Assembly: GCA_963969285.1 (NCBI GenBank)
Contig: OZ017739.1
Location: 345,354,219 to 345,418,218 of the forward strand
Source: Odontomyia ornata
Lineage: Eukaryota; Arthropoda; Insecta; Diptera; Stratiomyidae
Length of the DNA stretch: 64,000 nt
Direction: 5' to 3'
Both the position numbers and the translations under genes were made by a program. Below, in pieces: positions 44,413 through 57,588 of this stretch (position 1 is the stretch's first letter; the number at the start of each line of letters is the position of its first letter). A model generated the notes under the pieces. That model saw nothing but the letters and a program-made list of their open reading frames with translations, did no database searches and had not been told where the DNA came from.

Positions 44413-45179
44413 ATAACAACAAAACCAAAGAGGCTTTTGGACCAATATTCAGCAATCAAAAGTAACTACGATGGAAAAGGAGAGAGTGCCACCTATAGCC
44501 TGCTACAGGCTGAACTTTAAAACTTTCCGAGATAGTCTGAAACGAGCTTACATTCCAGATAACATAAAGGTGCCAAGATTTGATATGCTGTTAACAGTAC
44601 AACCCGAACATCGCTATATCCGAAATTGGGAGAACATCACTCTTGCTTCTTTAACTTGCGAAGGTTTCATGCTATACACAACAAAATAAATAAAAAATGT
44701 GAATCTGCACCTTAAAAGGGCAGCCGGCTCGTACAATGATGCTGACGATACGGCTGAACTTAAAAACTGCCTTGGGAATGAAATAGTACCACTTTTCACT
44801 TTGACTTCAAAAAAGAAATACAGACTCCTTTTCCTTTCTTGTCCAATTTAAGCCTACCTTCGACATTAAGAAGGCGGTGAAGGTAAAGTCACTTTTTCAA
44901 CAAAAAGTGCAATGAACGCGTCTTCCGAAGCATAACACATCTCGGTGCTTCAACTAAGAATAGTGCTGGGAAGAACAGAAAAAACAGTGGAAAGTCATCT
45001 TCCAAAGGGCGAGGATAAAAAGGCAATTAATTGTGTATTGTATATTGTAACATTAAGAGTCAGCCAGAAAGCTATAGAGGCTACCTTAAAGCGAAAAAGG
45101 TAGAAGGAGAGAGAAATCAAAAAAAGGAGTGAGGGAAGATTTTATCATCTCCTCTATCAAAAGCATCATTTGTGCCCTC
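44413..45179. other. Unassigned stretch
   Basis: A 72-codon plus-strand frame at 44471-44689 has no family match that I can name. The segment lies between two LINE relics. Confidence 0.35.
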
Positions 45180-46080
45180 ATTTTCGAATATAGTAAGAGG
45201 CTCTAAAATGGGCTGACTCGTGCTATTCAATTTGGCTCTAGAATATGTCATAAGAAAGCGACCTACCGATACACGGGATACAAGTCAAGCCAAGAGGTAA
45301 CCTACGCGGACGACATCAACATTCTGCCACGGTCACTAACAACCGCCAAATAACTTTTCCTGAAACTAGAGAGCGAAGCAAAACTAGTAGGGCTACAAAT
45401 CAATGAGAGCTTATGATGCAGTCAAATACCCAAAAGATATCACTTAGCGAATACAGTATCGAAAATGTGGGCGAATTTGTTTATCTGGACGCCAAATCAA
45501 CAAGAATTTTCAATTAAAGAGACGAAACACCGAAGAATATAGCTATAGTTTTATTCAGTTTTGACGATCTTGAAGACCAGCTGCATACACAGGAAAACAA
45601 AGCTCCAAGTATACAAATCTGTGATAAGACCTGTGTTATGTCATGGGTGTGAAACATGGACCCTAACCCAAGCATCTGCAAACATATTGAACGCCTTTGA
45701 GTAACGGGTCGTGAGGCGAATAATTGGAGCGAAACTAGACGGGGACCAATGACGAATTCGATACAACCATGAGCTGTATAAAATTTTTGAAGAGTCGGTG
45801 TTCGCAATGATTGTAAGACTTTGGAAGCTGCAATGGGCTGGCCATGTGAACGGTATGGACGAACAACGGGTACCCAAGAAGGTATTCGTTGGGAGAACTG
45901 AAGGCCGGAGACCAGTGGGGAAACCGAGGAAACGCTGATCTGATTTGGTCGACAAAGACAGTTCACCGCTGCTCGGATTTCAAAATTGGAGGTCAATGGA
46001 CCGAAACAGTGGGAGGCACTTGTTGCAGGAAGCGTAGGGCCTAGAGGGGCTGTAGCACTACAAAGAAGAAGCACAAGAGG
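45180..46080 (+). pseudogene. RTE-like LINE fragment, same family as 32620-34870
   Basis: The segment 45215-45410 is nearly the same sequence as 34310-34480 (RT palm, encoding NLALEYVIRK and TYADDINIL). The segment 45770-46080 encodes the C-terminal RLWKLQWAGHV and ends with GAGGGGCTGTAGCACTACA. It has more frame damage than the copy at 34 kb but extends further through the C-terminus, since that copy has an internal deletion near 34690. Same orientation as that copy. Confidence 0.78.
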
Positions 46081-46171
46081 GTCTAAAAAGCAACAGTCTA
46101 CAATAACCAGAACCTCAACAACATCAGTCGCAGAATGACAGAAATACTGTTATGTGTGGTGACAGTCAACA

Positions 46172-46203
46172 ATTTATCGGATGCCACTTGTCATCCGATA
46201 AAT
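46172..46203. repeat. 12-bp perfect hairpin
   Basis: ATTTATCGGATG and CATCCGATAAAT are separated by eight bases. It lies 90 bases beyond the LINE 3' end. Function unknown. Confidence 0.65.
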
Positions 46204-46374
46204 GGATTTTTAATTATTTTGAGAGTATGGCAGCATATTTAGAAGTCTTTTTTAAATATTGTTGCCAAAGTGTTGCATTGAGCAACCCATTTTCAACACA
46301 TGTTCACTAGCTTCACGCTTTAAAAGGACAAAATTCCCAGAATACTTCAAAAGCTATAAACCTGATATCTTTCA

Positions 46375-46900
46375 GGGCCCTGTAAAATGAATTTTAGAAA
46401 GACCTACTATTTTCCCGTCCTATATGTCCATCTGTCCGTGCCTCACAGCAAGTTTTCTCAGAAACCTTGGAAGCTAAAAAAGTTCAAACTTTTTAGGAAG
46501 GCCAAAAGTGGTAGTCTTTCGAAAATGTAGGTCCTATCGATATTTGTTTTTTATGATCTCTCCCCCCTTATACTGGACACTTAAAATTATTTTTATCCAT
46601 GATTTTCATGTGCGGTATCATATCAAAGATCTTGATTAAAACATTCAGAATCTGAAACAAACAAGTCTGTTCGTGCGTCAGGGGCTCCAGGGGGAAGTAA
46701 TAAGTATGAAAAATGTATGTCTCCTCTCTTGATTGCCCACCTTTATGTCTGAAAATCTGATAAAAATCATGGAGGTAGATCTTTATGAGTAAAAGAGCAA
46801 CAAATACTTCAAAGCTTAAACGTTACTCAACTTTGTTAGTAATACTATGATTAATGAATTTTACGCCTTCCACCATAAAACAAACTGTTTGAAAGATTCT
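46375..46900 (+). repeat. Diverged relative of the foldback repeat
   Basis: It starts near AGGGCCCTGTAAAATGAATTTTAG and follows the order of arm B and then arm A'. A GTCC-type region is followed by TTTTCTCAGAAACC, TCCCCCCTTATACTGG and CTCCAGGGGGAAG, then ACTCAACTTTGTTAGTAATA (about 46830), which is very close to 4840-4859. It resembles the 30440 copy in its first part. Confidence 0.65.
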
Positions 46901-48283
46901 TCTATGCAAAACTCTCCGTGTAGAGAATTCATGCTTTTAATGGACACTGCATGGATTTCCATAGCCGGGTACAGTCAAATATGGATCTCAGATGGGTTAC
47001 ACCAGAAAAAGCTACTTACTAGCGGAGCTTGTCTATTGTTTATTTCTTTATTATATCTGACAATTTGATAGATATCTGTCTGAACTGAAGGAATCTCAAA
47101 TGTGCATTTCAAGTCCCCGAATCCAACCATATTTTGGAAGAGCTGGTCATAAGGATTAAATTTGTTGTGAAACTTGAGGTTGCAGATCCTCAGCATTTCA
47201 TCCCATACAAGTAATTTGACTAAGAAGCACTCAATGCTGACGTAAGCGCTAGATGGAAAGAAGTTATTAATCGAGACATTCAAGAATTTTAGATTTGTTG
47301 GATTACTGGGCTTAAAAAATTGTTTCCTTTTTTTATAAAATATATTTTTCGTGCATATGTAAAACCGATATTTCAAGTACAAGTTGTACTCTTTTTAAGT
47401 CTATAAGATCAAATGAGACAAGAAAGAGTTAGAGGAACGAAAAATCTGTAAAACTTGCGGATGTCTTTACAAAAGGAAAGACGGCCGGTCCTACAAGGAA
47501 GCAAGAATGATATCAATCAAGTAATTCGCAAGGAATTTTATTAAATGCGCAGGAATATAAAGCAATCACCTTGATGAAGATTTGAGCTCCGGTCACAACC
47601 CGTAAAAATTAAATAGGAGAAATAGAAGAATGGAAGAAGAAAATAGAAACGCTTTGCTATTCTAAAACAAAAAAAGGTCTGACCCTGAACTTTGAATCTT
47701 GATATTTAAAGGACTCCAGCTTCAATTGGCCAAAGGCTCGAAAGACACGAAATTTTCTACCCTCTAGACACGAAATTTTCTAACCTCACGAAAAAAACAC
47801 AAAGAATTTGATTAAGCTTCAAAATCATTTTGAAATCATGCATTATAAAAATAAGTCTTGTATTCCAGAAGTTGTCGAAGGCGTTGTGAAACATAACCCT
47901 GTCCATCGATTGTTTGCGATTGGAGACTGTTTGTATATACTCGTATTGGACTACCCTAAAAAGTTGGGGATCTATGGTTCAAAGCCAAATTGTGCTTCCA
48001 ATGTTATTTTCTTTTGCCAGTGACTTTGCTCAGTCTATCAAGCAGCGCTCTTTCTCTTATCTTGAGCATAGATTAGAGGAGACTGATTTGTCTCCTTCGC
48101 AAAAAGTATTTTGTTTCTTTAGTAGCATATTTTGACAAATAGAGAATAGGCCTCTTCCTGGCTACGAGAGAAAAATTATTATCGCTGACATCCATGCTTT
48201 TCGATACGTTCGTAACTGAAAATAGTATTATAAGCGTTGAGGAGGATTTACTTATTATCAAGCAACCAGCGCAACAATCATCA
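46901..48283. other. Unassigned stretch
   Basis: Minus-strand frame 46975-47382 (135 codons) and plus-strand frame 47808-48023 show no family motif. A small tandem duplication of AGACACGAAATTTTCTA lies at about 47743-47788. Confidence 0.35.
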
Positions 48284-49960
48284 TCATATATGGCGCAACA
48301 GCCCAAGCCAGGCCTTGGCCTCCAGGATTTCTCCTCCAGTTATCACAGTTCTGTGAACTCGTTCGCCAGTTAATGTGATGTCAGCTTCAACATTGTCTTC
48401 CCAACGAGTCGTTGGTCCCTCTGCTGGAACTCTACCTTGTACTCTACCCTTTAATGTTCTGTTGGTTTGCCGGTTTTCTTCAATTATCTCTATAAGGCCC
48501 GCCCATTGCAAATTGCGTATTTTTACGCATAGAGATACAGGTCGTTCGTCATATAGTTCATACAACTCATTGTTGTAATCCAGACTCCACTCTGTTCCTT
48601 GTTCCACTGGGCTGGAGATTTCCCAAAGCACTTTGCGTTCAAATATGTCCACTGACTATTCGGATTTGCTAGTCAGGTTTCATGTTTCATTTCCATGCAA
48701 CAATACAGTGACTTGGAAATACGGAGCTTATTTTGCCTGTGAACAACTTTGATCCTTAGAATGGGAGTTGTGAGACCCCATTCCCATCCGATTCTTTCGA
48801 TGGCTTTTCTTTTCAGGTTGGCTCCAATGGATACAAAGTTATCCACACTTTCATTGTGATAGTCGCCTATAGTCAGGTTTTGTCGGACTGGAGTTTTCTT
48901 CCTCGTTTGTATCATTAATTTAGTTTTGGTTTCATTAACTCATAGGCTAATTGGGTTTGCTTTGGAAAGGCTGATTTTAGGCTCAGAAATGCTCATTTGG
49001 CATCTGAAATTGAAACTGCCATAATATTTACGTTATCAATATATGCTACCAATTGTGTGAAGCTGAATATTAGTGCACCGGAAGTTTCAGCTGATGTCTT
49101 CTTGATCATATTGTATGTTTCAGCTGAATGTGACGTGGGGGCAAACCCATCCCTTTGTTTTAAACCTGATTCCATTATGAAGCTGTCCGTTAGTTCGCCA
49201 TTTACCTTAACATGGGAGTATGTGGTTAGTATCGTGCGTTTAGCATTGTGACTTTGCCTATGCGAACTAGTTTTGTTGTGACGCAAAAGTCAAGCAATAT
49301 TTTAATAGAGCATTTCTTTTGACACTGTAGTACACTTGCTTTAAGTCTACAAAGAGTTGGTGCACGTCGATGTCAAACTCCCGGCACTTCTGGAGCACCT
49401 GCTAAGCTGAGAGTATTTGATCTATTGTAGACCATCCACTATGAGAGCCTGCCTGATACTCTCCTATAATACTTTCATAGTACAGCTTTAATTTTCTTTC
49501 CATAATTTTTGACAGCACTTTATATTGCATACACAGCATTGTGATGCCTCTCTAATGTTCACACTTTAGCTCGTCTCTCTTTTTATGTACAGGGCATATT
49601 ATACTCCTTCGCTGGTCTTCTGGTAACTGCTTCTTTAATCATACTCTGCATACTGCTGCCTGCACCTTGTTTGATGGTGAAACTTGGACCAGTTGCTCTA
49701 CTTCTGGATGTTCACAACTTCAGTAGTTGATGAGGACGCTGTGAATTGCCTTTGGAAATAATGCAGCCATCTATTTTTGATTTCAACTGGGTTACCTTTA
49801 ATTGACTCTCAAATTTGTTCAATGTCGTGTACCACCTCGTCTAAATCTGTTTGTCTCGTATGAAGTCGCGATTGTTGGGTTCAGTTCACAGGAGGCTGTT
49901 GATCTTTTCTATAATATTTTCCTGCTCATCAAAGGCCTTCTTATAATATCAATTTAAGCT
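48284..49960 (-). pseudogene. RTE-like LINE fragment, second family
   Basis: On the minus strand, 49860-49260 contains pieces of the RT fingers and palm with many stops. The segment 49286-48993 encodes VKVNGELTDSFIMESGLKQR and QLVAYIDNVNIM, where the catalytic box reads YIDN instead of YADD. The segment 48915-48673 encodes DNFVSIGANLKRK, and 48652-48284 the C-terminal region (FERKVLWEISSPVEQGTEWS, IRNLQWAGLIEIIEE, GPTTRWEDNVEAD). The order fits one LINE ORF2. It belongs to the same broad clade as 32620-34870, but is clearly diverged in sequence. Confidence 0.75.
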
Positions 49961-50699
49961 CTAGCGAGTCTGAAAATGTTTCAGGTCTTTGTCCTCATAT
50001 CATGCGTCACTGTATATTGGTGGGAGAGGTATATCGTTTGTTTCAAAGCCGAAAGTATTTATCCACTCTCCAGAAACTATCAGGACCAGGCTAAAGACTT
50101 TGGAAGAAAATTTCCTATTTTCCATTTCGGTCTTCTCCAAAACTTGAGTCGTCCTCCTTTTCAAAAAATTAATGCTTTGAGGGACTTTCTGGGGATTTCG
50201 AAGTTGTGACTTTGTTGTTCTTTTCACCGGGTTGACTATATGAGTGACTTTCTCAATTATTTACTCTTTATCGATGACTGTTTGGGTGTTTGAAAAAACT
50301 GTGATTAGTCAATCAGTCTTTTGAAGTCTCAATATTCAAGTGTTTTGGCTCGTTGAGACCATACAGACCTGCTTAACGATCTATGCGGAACGTATCTGGC
50401 TCAATTTCTCTATGGTTATTTCACCAATTCCTAAAGGTGGGTGGTATGCATTCAGGCCTCCTGCCGAAAAGGACGGACAATTTAACGTCAGGAGAGATCA
50501 TAGGAAATCGCAGATATTAGGTTGGTTGTACAACGCAAAGTTGGGAACTCAGATACGGCTCTGAGGCTTCAAGAATCATTCCAGTACAGTATTATTGTCG
50601 GATTTATTAATTAAGTAAATAATTTATATCAACCAGACCAGACGTAGTGAATAAATCTTGAATATTTTGTGAAGCGTTTTGCGTCATGGTGAACATGCT
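49961..50699. other. Unassigned stretch between LINE fragments
   Basis: Minus frame 50000-50227 and plus frame 50340-50564 have no named match. It may be degenerate linker of the LINE pieces on either side. Confidence 0.3.
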
Positions 50700-51990
50700 T
50701 TGTGTCATTTTTGGCATCACATTCTGCGTCAAATGTTGAAATTATTTTTGCATCGTGACACAGATATCTCCCGTATCATTTGATGTTTGTGTTTTGAATT
50801 AAGTCGTAGGAAACATAATTCAAAGGTTTTCGGTGATTGTAATTTGGGTCGTTGTGTTTTCCTGTTTTTCCATAAAGATCTGGGCAAATCATTTCTTAAT
50901 GCTTTCCCTTGAGAAGGGTCCATAGTTTGCTACATGTTCAATGCCATAATTCACACACTTTGGCTGCAACTTTTTTTTACTTTGTGCATTTAAAGAAATG
51001 ATTAAGTTCATCGCGTACGGGTGCCTTGCCTGGGCATGAAAATTCCTAAATAATCGACCGAGTTCCTGGCAGTTTTGACACATGACTTTCCCGTTTCGTA
51101 GGAATTGAGCATTAACTGGAAAAATTAGTATGAAGTCTGTTTTTATAGCAGATTCCAGTTTTACGTAGGAGGGTTTTGACGAGCTTTAACGGCCATTTTT
51201 TTAATTTTGGGGATGGAGGCGTTTATCTCCTAGATCTGTTCTAAATTCCTCATAGAACAAACTATGAAGATTGTGCCGATTGGGTACCTTGCACATCAAC
51301 CTTTACATTTATTGAGTCCTCATTCTCATTGAAGTACCCAGATCTTTTCAAACAGACTAGCCTTTCATAGAGAATGAATGATTTTCGCTGACTCCAGGCA
51401 GCTATAATGCTCCTAAACTAGGTAGTAAGTTCCTCGACTGTCTTTCCTCCGAAAGAATACGTTTTTTTTTTGCAAACCTGCACACACCATTTTCCTTGAA
51501 ACCGATTTCTTACAAGCTACTAAAAACAACGTTCAAATTTCGTAGTAAAGAGCACTCATAAGCGTAGTATTATATGTATATTTTTACCCTCTGGGAAGTA
51601 GTTTAAATCCTAAAATAAATCCGTTTAGCAGATTTTTAACCATTTTGATGATTTTACCAACTTTTATGAACCTCTGTCTATCTACTGAATTTGCTGAAGA
51701 TTCCGGAAACATTTGTTCTTTAAGTTGTATCTACTTTGGTTTATATTTAGCTAGAAGAAGGGGGTGACATTATGATACGGTTGTCTAATTTGAGGAGTGG
51801 CATTTTGCCTATGAGAGACAAAAATAACATGTTTCCAGGTTTTAAGCTAGGGAGAGAGGGGAAAGTTTCGTCTTTCTCATAGTCTTGATTATATGCAGAG
51901 TCTAAAAAAGGTTCTTCTTCTTGCATCTCCTCATCATAGGAATAGTGGGCTTTCGTCGAAGATAAAGAATTATCCGAAATTGGCATTCTC
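50700..51990 (-). pseudogene. Jockey-like LINE ORF1 (gag) relic
   Basis: The minus-strand segment 51083-50889 encodes MCQNCQELGRLFRNFHAQAR and KCVNYGIEHVANYGPF, degraded copies of the zinc knuckles of Jockey-type gag proteins, where some Cys and His are lost. An acidic, helix-like start at 51990-51747 (SYDEEMQEEEPFLDSAY) may be its N-terminus. It would bind element RNA. The matching ORF2 is not adjacent, since the LINE at 48284-49960 is of another clade. Confidence 0.5.
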
Positions 51991-52259
51991 ACCTGTTTTT
52001 GGAGGACCTTATATTAACTGTAGTATATTCGTCATTTTCTGCGATGTTGTTTAACCAATTCTTTATTTGTCTTTGTTTTCAATTTCTCTAAAACAGTATG
52101 AAGTTTCTCTTGTATTTTTCGTCCAGCTGCTAGTTGGCGGATTTTTCACTTTCCTTTTAATTTGTCTCCGTCCATGTCCACCAACTCGTTCAACAAACTC
52201 GAACAGAGAGGCCCAGACCCAAATATGCTCAATATAAAATGTTTGAAAATCTTTATTAA

Positions 52260-54713
52260 CCTGGCGTCATTATGGTAGAAAATACTTACACGGACGTTGA
52301 CGTGGGTCAAAAGTACCCGTATTTTCAACACATGATATATACATAGTTTTTGAATTCATTCGTAGCTCGTTTTAGTTTATAGCATAATTGTGCTATTATT
52401 TTAGTAACAACATATAACATATGTACAGTTTAGGAAGTTTTAATCAAATAATCAACTTTTAGATAAACTCACAAAAGAATAACGAAAATGAGGTCTCTTA
52501 AGTTTTAATTCACTTTCTACGCTGGTAACCAGTCTTCTTATTTACTTATGGCACTTTTTTAAACTTAACTAAAACGAAAAAACTAATTAGAATCCTTGTT
52601 GTTACTACAACCACTCCGGAAAGGTATGACGTGTTCTGGGCAAACATATTTGAAGCAATCTGGCATGTGTATTTGGTGTTACGATATTTTTGTGCAGGGC
52701 ACACTTGACATCTTTTACGCGCATTGAGTAACTTTTGCAGGAGGTTCTTCTGGTGATTCACCAACAATTTTTTTAATTCTTTTGGGCATTTCTCGTGGCA
52801 AATGAGTTATATCCCGGCGTTTTTGCAATTGTTCACTGACGACAGCAAGACCTAATTTCTTTAAAGAAATGGCGTCGTTTTTCGTTCGATTTATTATTTA
52901 TACGATGTATTATAAGACCATTAAACCCAAAATGTTCAAAATAGAATAAAGATTGCCACGGACCATCTTTTGGAATTACGGCTCACATTATACGTGGCCC
53001 AACGTTCATCTGCGACATGCACTCCACATTTTGTTTTATTGTAATTTGTGTTGATTACTAGCTTTTGCTTTGCTCCGCTTGAATCATCAATCTCATTATT
53101 ATGATATAGACTTGACACTTATAAACCGACCTTATTTTTCTTGAAGACATGAGACACAAGATTTATGTCTTTCTGGAAGCCAAATCGAGACGAAAACACT
53201 TCACTTCTACTAATTTCAGTGAATCCCAGACCGTACCAACTGATGTCAACTTGTTCTCTTTGAGCAAATGTTGGACAAGTTCGTAACTGATAAACCAATT
53301 ATCGAAAGTTACACTCCGGTTTGATTTAGAAATACTACAGGCTGCGCAATGCGATTCATGATATCGTAGGGTTTATTGCTCGCCCCAAATGAACCAATAA
53401 GTTTTTTTCCGGTGTATATTTCCAGATTCAAAATGTAGTAATTTGAAATATCTACTAAAGCGAAGATATTTATTCCATATTTTGCCGGTTTGGAAGTTAT
53501 ATATTGTCGAAATTTGTATTTGCCTTGAAAAGCTGTTAGCATTTCATCTATAGTTAGACAAGCACGAGAAGTATAAGCTGCTTTACAATTTCTGCCGAAA
53601 ACTTCAAATAGATCTCTGATTGGTGCCAAATTATCGAACAGTTTCCTTTGCTCGCGAGAAGTTTCACAATCAAAAGAGAAACAGCTTTGTATAAAATGGA
53701 AACGTTGTTAAGACATAACAAGCCTAAATAGTTGTTCTCCTGTGTCGTTGGAAGCCCAAAGGTCACTCAAATTTTGCCTTCCCGGATGGGTTTGGACAGC
53801 AATATATAAAAGGCCAATAAACACTTTGGATTCTGTCATGATTCATATAAGTGTACTTCGATATACCTACACACAATGCAATTTTACGTTGAATGCGTGC
53901 ATTAAAATGTGTTAAAATTTTCTGCAATATGTCAGTGAAAAATAGACCATAGCATTCCAACTCAGAACCAGCAGACTTTACTTCTTGGGTCACACCTGGC
54001 AATTGAGTGATTATATGTTCAGTTTTAGTCATTACATTTTCTTGAGAAGGTGCCTTCAGCCAAACTGTACCGTCTTTGCCAACATATCATGAACATCTTA
54101 CCTCAAAATTTGAAGTTTCTGAATCTGATTGCAGACGCTCTTGCTCTTAGATTGACGCACAGATTGTGCTCGAATGCAAAAACCTAAGATTTTCAGACAG
54201 CGGAATGTTGTCGTCGTCACTTTCTGAACATTCTTATTCTATATCGCTTGGTTGACTTTGCTCACTAATATGATCCTTTCCTCCAACATCACCGCTACTC
54301 TCTGATTCATTCTCTGCTCAAGAATTGATAAAAACTGTTATTTTTCTCTGCCTTCTGGATCCGTTATTTATTTTCAGCGATTAGATACCTTTATACAAAA
54401 GAAAATTGTTCACAACAACAAAACAAACAACAGTAAAATGATAAACACAAAAAAATAACAATATATACGCAGAGGTAACAGGGCACAAAATTATCACATT
54501 AGTTGTGACGATGGGTCCAAATTACCCTTCTATGAATTACACGCATGTAGACCTCCCAACGGCAACCGCTTGACTGGTTTAGAGTCAAAAACCTGTATAA
54601 TACTATGTAGGCTCCAGCTCCTGAGAAGAACGGCGACTTTGCGCGGTCCGTTCAAAAATATCAAGAATTAAAAACATGCCGGGTAATTTTAACCCAACCT
54701 CAATGTGGCCGGG
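52260..54713 (-). mobile_element. piggyBac-type element, third family (2.45 kb)
   Basis: TTAA lies at 52256-52259 and 54714-54717. The ends read CCTGGCGTCATTATGGT on the left and CCCGGCCACATTGAGGTTGG inwards on the right, agreeing at most positions of a CCnGGC-CATT-GGT pattern. A hairpin-like GGGTCAAAAGTACCC lies near the left end (about 52305-52319) and GGGTCCAAATTACCC near the right (about 54513-54527). The minus-strand transposase is broken. Confidence 0.83.
52546..54310 (-). pseudogene. piggyBac transposase, third family, broken
   Basis: An acidic N-terminal stretch lies near 54310-54200, then TEHIITQLPGV (about 54025), followed by the fold core with CLTIDEMLTAFQGKYKF and SKPAKYGINIFALVD (about 53575-53450). 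The segment around 53100-52950 encodes NKTKCGVHVADERWATYNV and RNSKRWSVA. A cysteine-rich end follows near 52720 (KRCQVCPAQKYRNTKYTCQ). Several stops and shifts are present. In VHVADE the residue before the conserved acid differs from usual piggyBac (VDxxD/V), suggesting that one catalytic position has mutated. Confidence 0.85.
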
Positions 54714-54879
54714 TTAAAAGTTGTCGGTAAAAATTATACGATAACCCAAATTATCTAATATAATTGATTGATGAGCTTCGTCGACGGTCTATAAAGAATA
54801 CCTAGAAGCATTCAGCCAAGAGTATCCCCGATTTTACCTTCCCCTTCTTCTTATCTCTCTTTCTATCCCGTGTTTTTTA

Positions 54880-55775
54880 GGGTTTTGTAAAATAATTTTA
54901 CATTTAGCGAAGTTATAGCGGTTTGAATTTTCCTGTATTACTATGGAACAATATGCGCTGCATATATTACTATGGAAACATATGGCTATGGAACAACATG
55001 CGCTTTTTACCGGCTCAGACACTACAGTTTTGCTAGGATTTGCATGAAAATTTCAGGAATGATAGGTATCATGAATATCTTTGAGAATCAGTTCAGCTAG
55101 TGGTATCAGTAATTGTAAAACAAAATAGTGGCTGTTTTAAATTCGAAGATTGAATAATTTTGAGTTATTTTTTTCCCAACTTCAACGTTTAAGATACATG
55201 CTTTGAACACTTGATTCAATTTAATGAATGACCGAAGATGAGTACCTACAATTAATACTCATAGGTGAAACAAGTCGAGGAGGCGGGAGAGAGCTCCTAG
55301 CAAAAGGGCTTTGCAACCATTCTAGGATTCGAAACAATTGGCCATTAATCGATGATAACAGTACAGGAGAGTGGCCCCTGAAAAAAATTCATCAAACGTA
55401 GCCGATATGAGTATGAAATGAAAGTTTTCATGGGAGCTTTTCAAAATAGTTCTTAAACTGTCGGTTTTTGCTTCAGTCGGGGGCACAGGGGGGAAATACA
55501 TGAAAAATGTGTTTCCAACCTCGCGAATGGACCCCTGCGATCTTAAAAATAATTATCAAGGGAGATATTCATGAGTATGACAATAACAAAAACCTCAGAA
55601 GTCGAAATTCGTTCAACCTTGTTAATAATAGTATGATCTTTGAATTTCATATTTTCTCAAATAAAATCGTCTTTGAGATGTTTCTTGATTTTATTCGATC
55701 TGGTGACTGTATTTTGTAAATTGAATACAAAACCCTTCTGACATGAGCGTAGGTCTGTCTACCCAATTTGTTTTT
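54880..55775 (+). repeat. Solo copy of the foldback repeat (A'-C part)
   Basis: After TTTTTTAGGGTTTTGTAAAATAA-like start sequence (shared with 4372-4393), it jumps directly to the A' body and runs parallel to 4955-5775, ending at ACCCAATTTGTTTTT. It carries the roughly 60-bp segment missing from A' near 5090. No coding region. Confidence 0.85.
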
Positions 55776-57283
55776 TTTGCTGTTACCTTTTATTTTTTCG
55801 AGTATTTATTCTGGTTACTTTCTTTTCACTATTTCTTCATTTTTTGCGACCACCCTCCCACTATCTCTTCTTTTATGAGCTTACTCGTACCTTCGTGTTC
55901 TTTGTTGGTTATGCTTTTTTTCTTCGAAAATTGCAATTTTCGACAGTTCGGATATTATATAATTAATTAATTAAATTTTTAACTTAATTTCACAAATTAC
56001 TAAAAAATCATTAAAAGTATATTCTACTAATGCTACCACAGTAGCATGTTTTCAAAAGAATCTTCAAAATCCCTAGATAAAATTAAAATAACCGGAAGCC
56101 GTTCATCGAACCATGGATCAGAAGACACGAAATTGTATTTCTGAGAAACAACTATGTGACAACATCACTAGCACGCACTCATCTCTACAGCGGAAAGTTT
56201 TCAGTTTTTGAAATGTAACAACCGAAACCAAATATTAAAATCGGTAATTTACTATAAAATTGTTCAGTTTAAGTGTGGAAATTGCCTTGAACGAAAAGAT
56301 GCGTTAAGATAACTTATACGATGCTCACAAATACAGATATGTGATACTGTGGGTGCATTCACAAATTTCTATAATCAAAGGAAAATCTTAACCAAAGTAC
56401 CGTTTATATCCAAAGATCTACATGAAAAGATGTGTTTATTGTGCGAAACTAATTGTACATGTAACATAGTCATATGTACATCCATACGAGAAGCGTTAAT
56501 CGCGGCTGGATGATTCATACAGTTTGATATTCCTTTTCAACAAAACTCATAAATTAAACGGTGAAAAACCTGACGAAGATGTGGATGAGTCTTATTAGTA
56601 ACTCATGGGGGAGTGATGATTTCATATGGTTGTGATTAAGCGTTTGAGCAATTAAGTAGAAAAGCTTCTTTAAATTGAATTGAGGCATACAATTTAGATT
56701 ATCAACTAATTTGTATTCTGTGTTTCTATCATGATAACAAATAAGGTTACACTCAGAAGCGAAACTGTAATGAAATTTTTCTAATGTGTTTAAAGATATG
56801 CGCAAAGCCATTAATGGTGCGGTGCAATGAGTGAAGGTGTGGCTTGTTGGGAAGAATTGGTTTTGCCACCTGACGTATTTTTAAGAATTTTCATAAGAAG
56901 TCAACAACATCCTATAAAAATCGCTCCCTGCTTGTTTAGCTATCAGAATCCTTCCAACAAGTTTTGTACGAACATTTTAAAGCAGCAAAAACCTTCGTAT
57001 CTATGGAGTTGACCCCCTTAAGTTTATTTCACCAAAGAAGTTGAGTATTAAATGAAAGGTATTAATATGAATTATTTTTAGAATCAAGAATTTTGTGTCA
57101 TGGAGAAGAAAAGTGCTCTCACTTCGATTGGATATTTTGGCCCGTTCTGTTACAATAATCATCATCAAGTGCTTGTCGAAATTGGCCATTGTCCTTGGAA
57201 TTTCATTCGTAATCGTAACAGTACTCTAGAAAATGATCTAATCGGCGCCATGCTTGACCGTATGATTATTCTCTTTTTCCTCG
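55776..57283. other. Unassigned AT-rich stretch
   Basis: A T-rich segment (55776-55980) with a short hydrophobic frame is followed by sequence with no known family. Frames are below 90 codons. Confidence 0.35.
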
Positions 57284-57400
57284 TAGCACTACAGCCCCTC
57301 TCGGGCCTTCGTTTCCTGCAACAAGCGCCTCCAGCTGTCTCGGTACATTGACTGCGTCCTCCAATTATAGGTCTGAAATCAAGGATAGATCCCTGGGCAA
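57284..57400 (-). repeat. 3' end of RTE-like LINE (same family as 32620-34870)
   Basis: On the minus strand it ends GAGAGGGGCTGTAGTGCTAC and AAAA-like tail. It aligns with 46000-46060 and 34800-34850, including a CAATGxACCGAGxCAG segment. Only the last 120 bases remain, a typical 5'-truncated LINE insertion. Confidence 0.75.
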
Positions 57401-57588
57401 AACCTGATGTAACTTCCAGCCTTCGTTTGTCCTTTATCGTGTCATTTAGAGGCTTCGGTCCTTCATGTTGTCCTCAAAAGCCGCAACAAATATTCTGGAA
57501 ATTTAAAAAGTATTTTTAGCGTATCGAGAATATCGTCGAGTGCCACCAACAGAGCAATTCATCCCTTGATGTGGCTATATATCTCTGC

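Noticed and set aside
46975..47382. 135-codon minus-strand frame near a foldback relic
   Set aside because: Possible resemblance to a transposase N-terminus was too weak to name.
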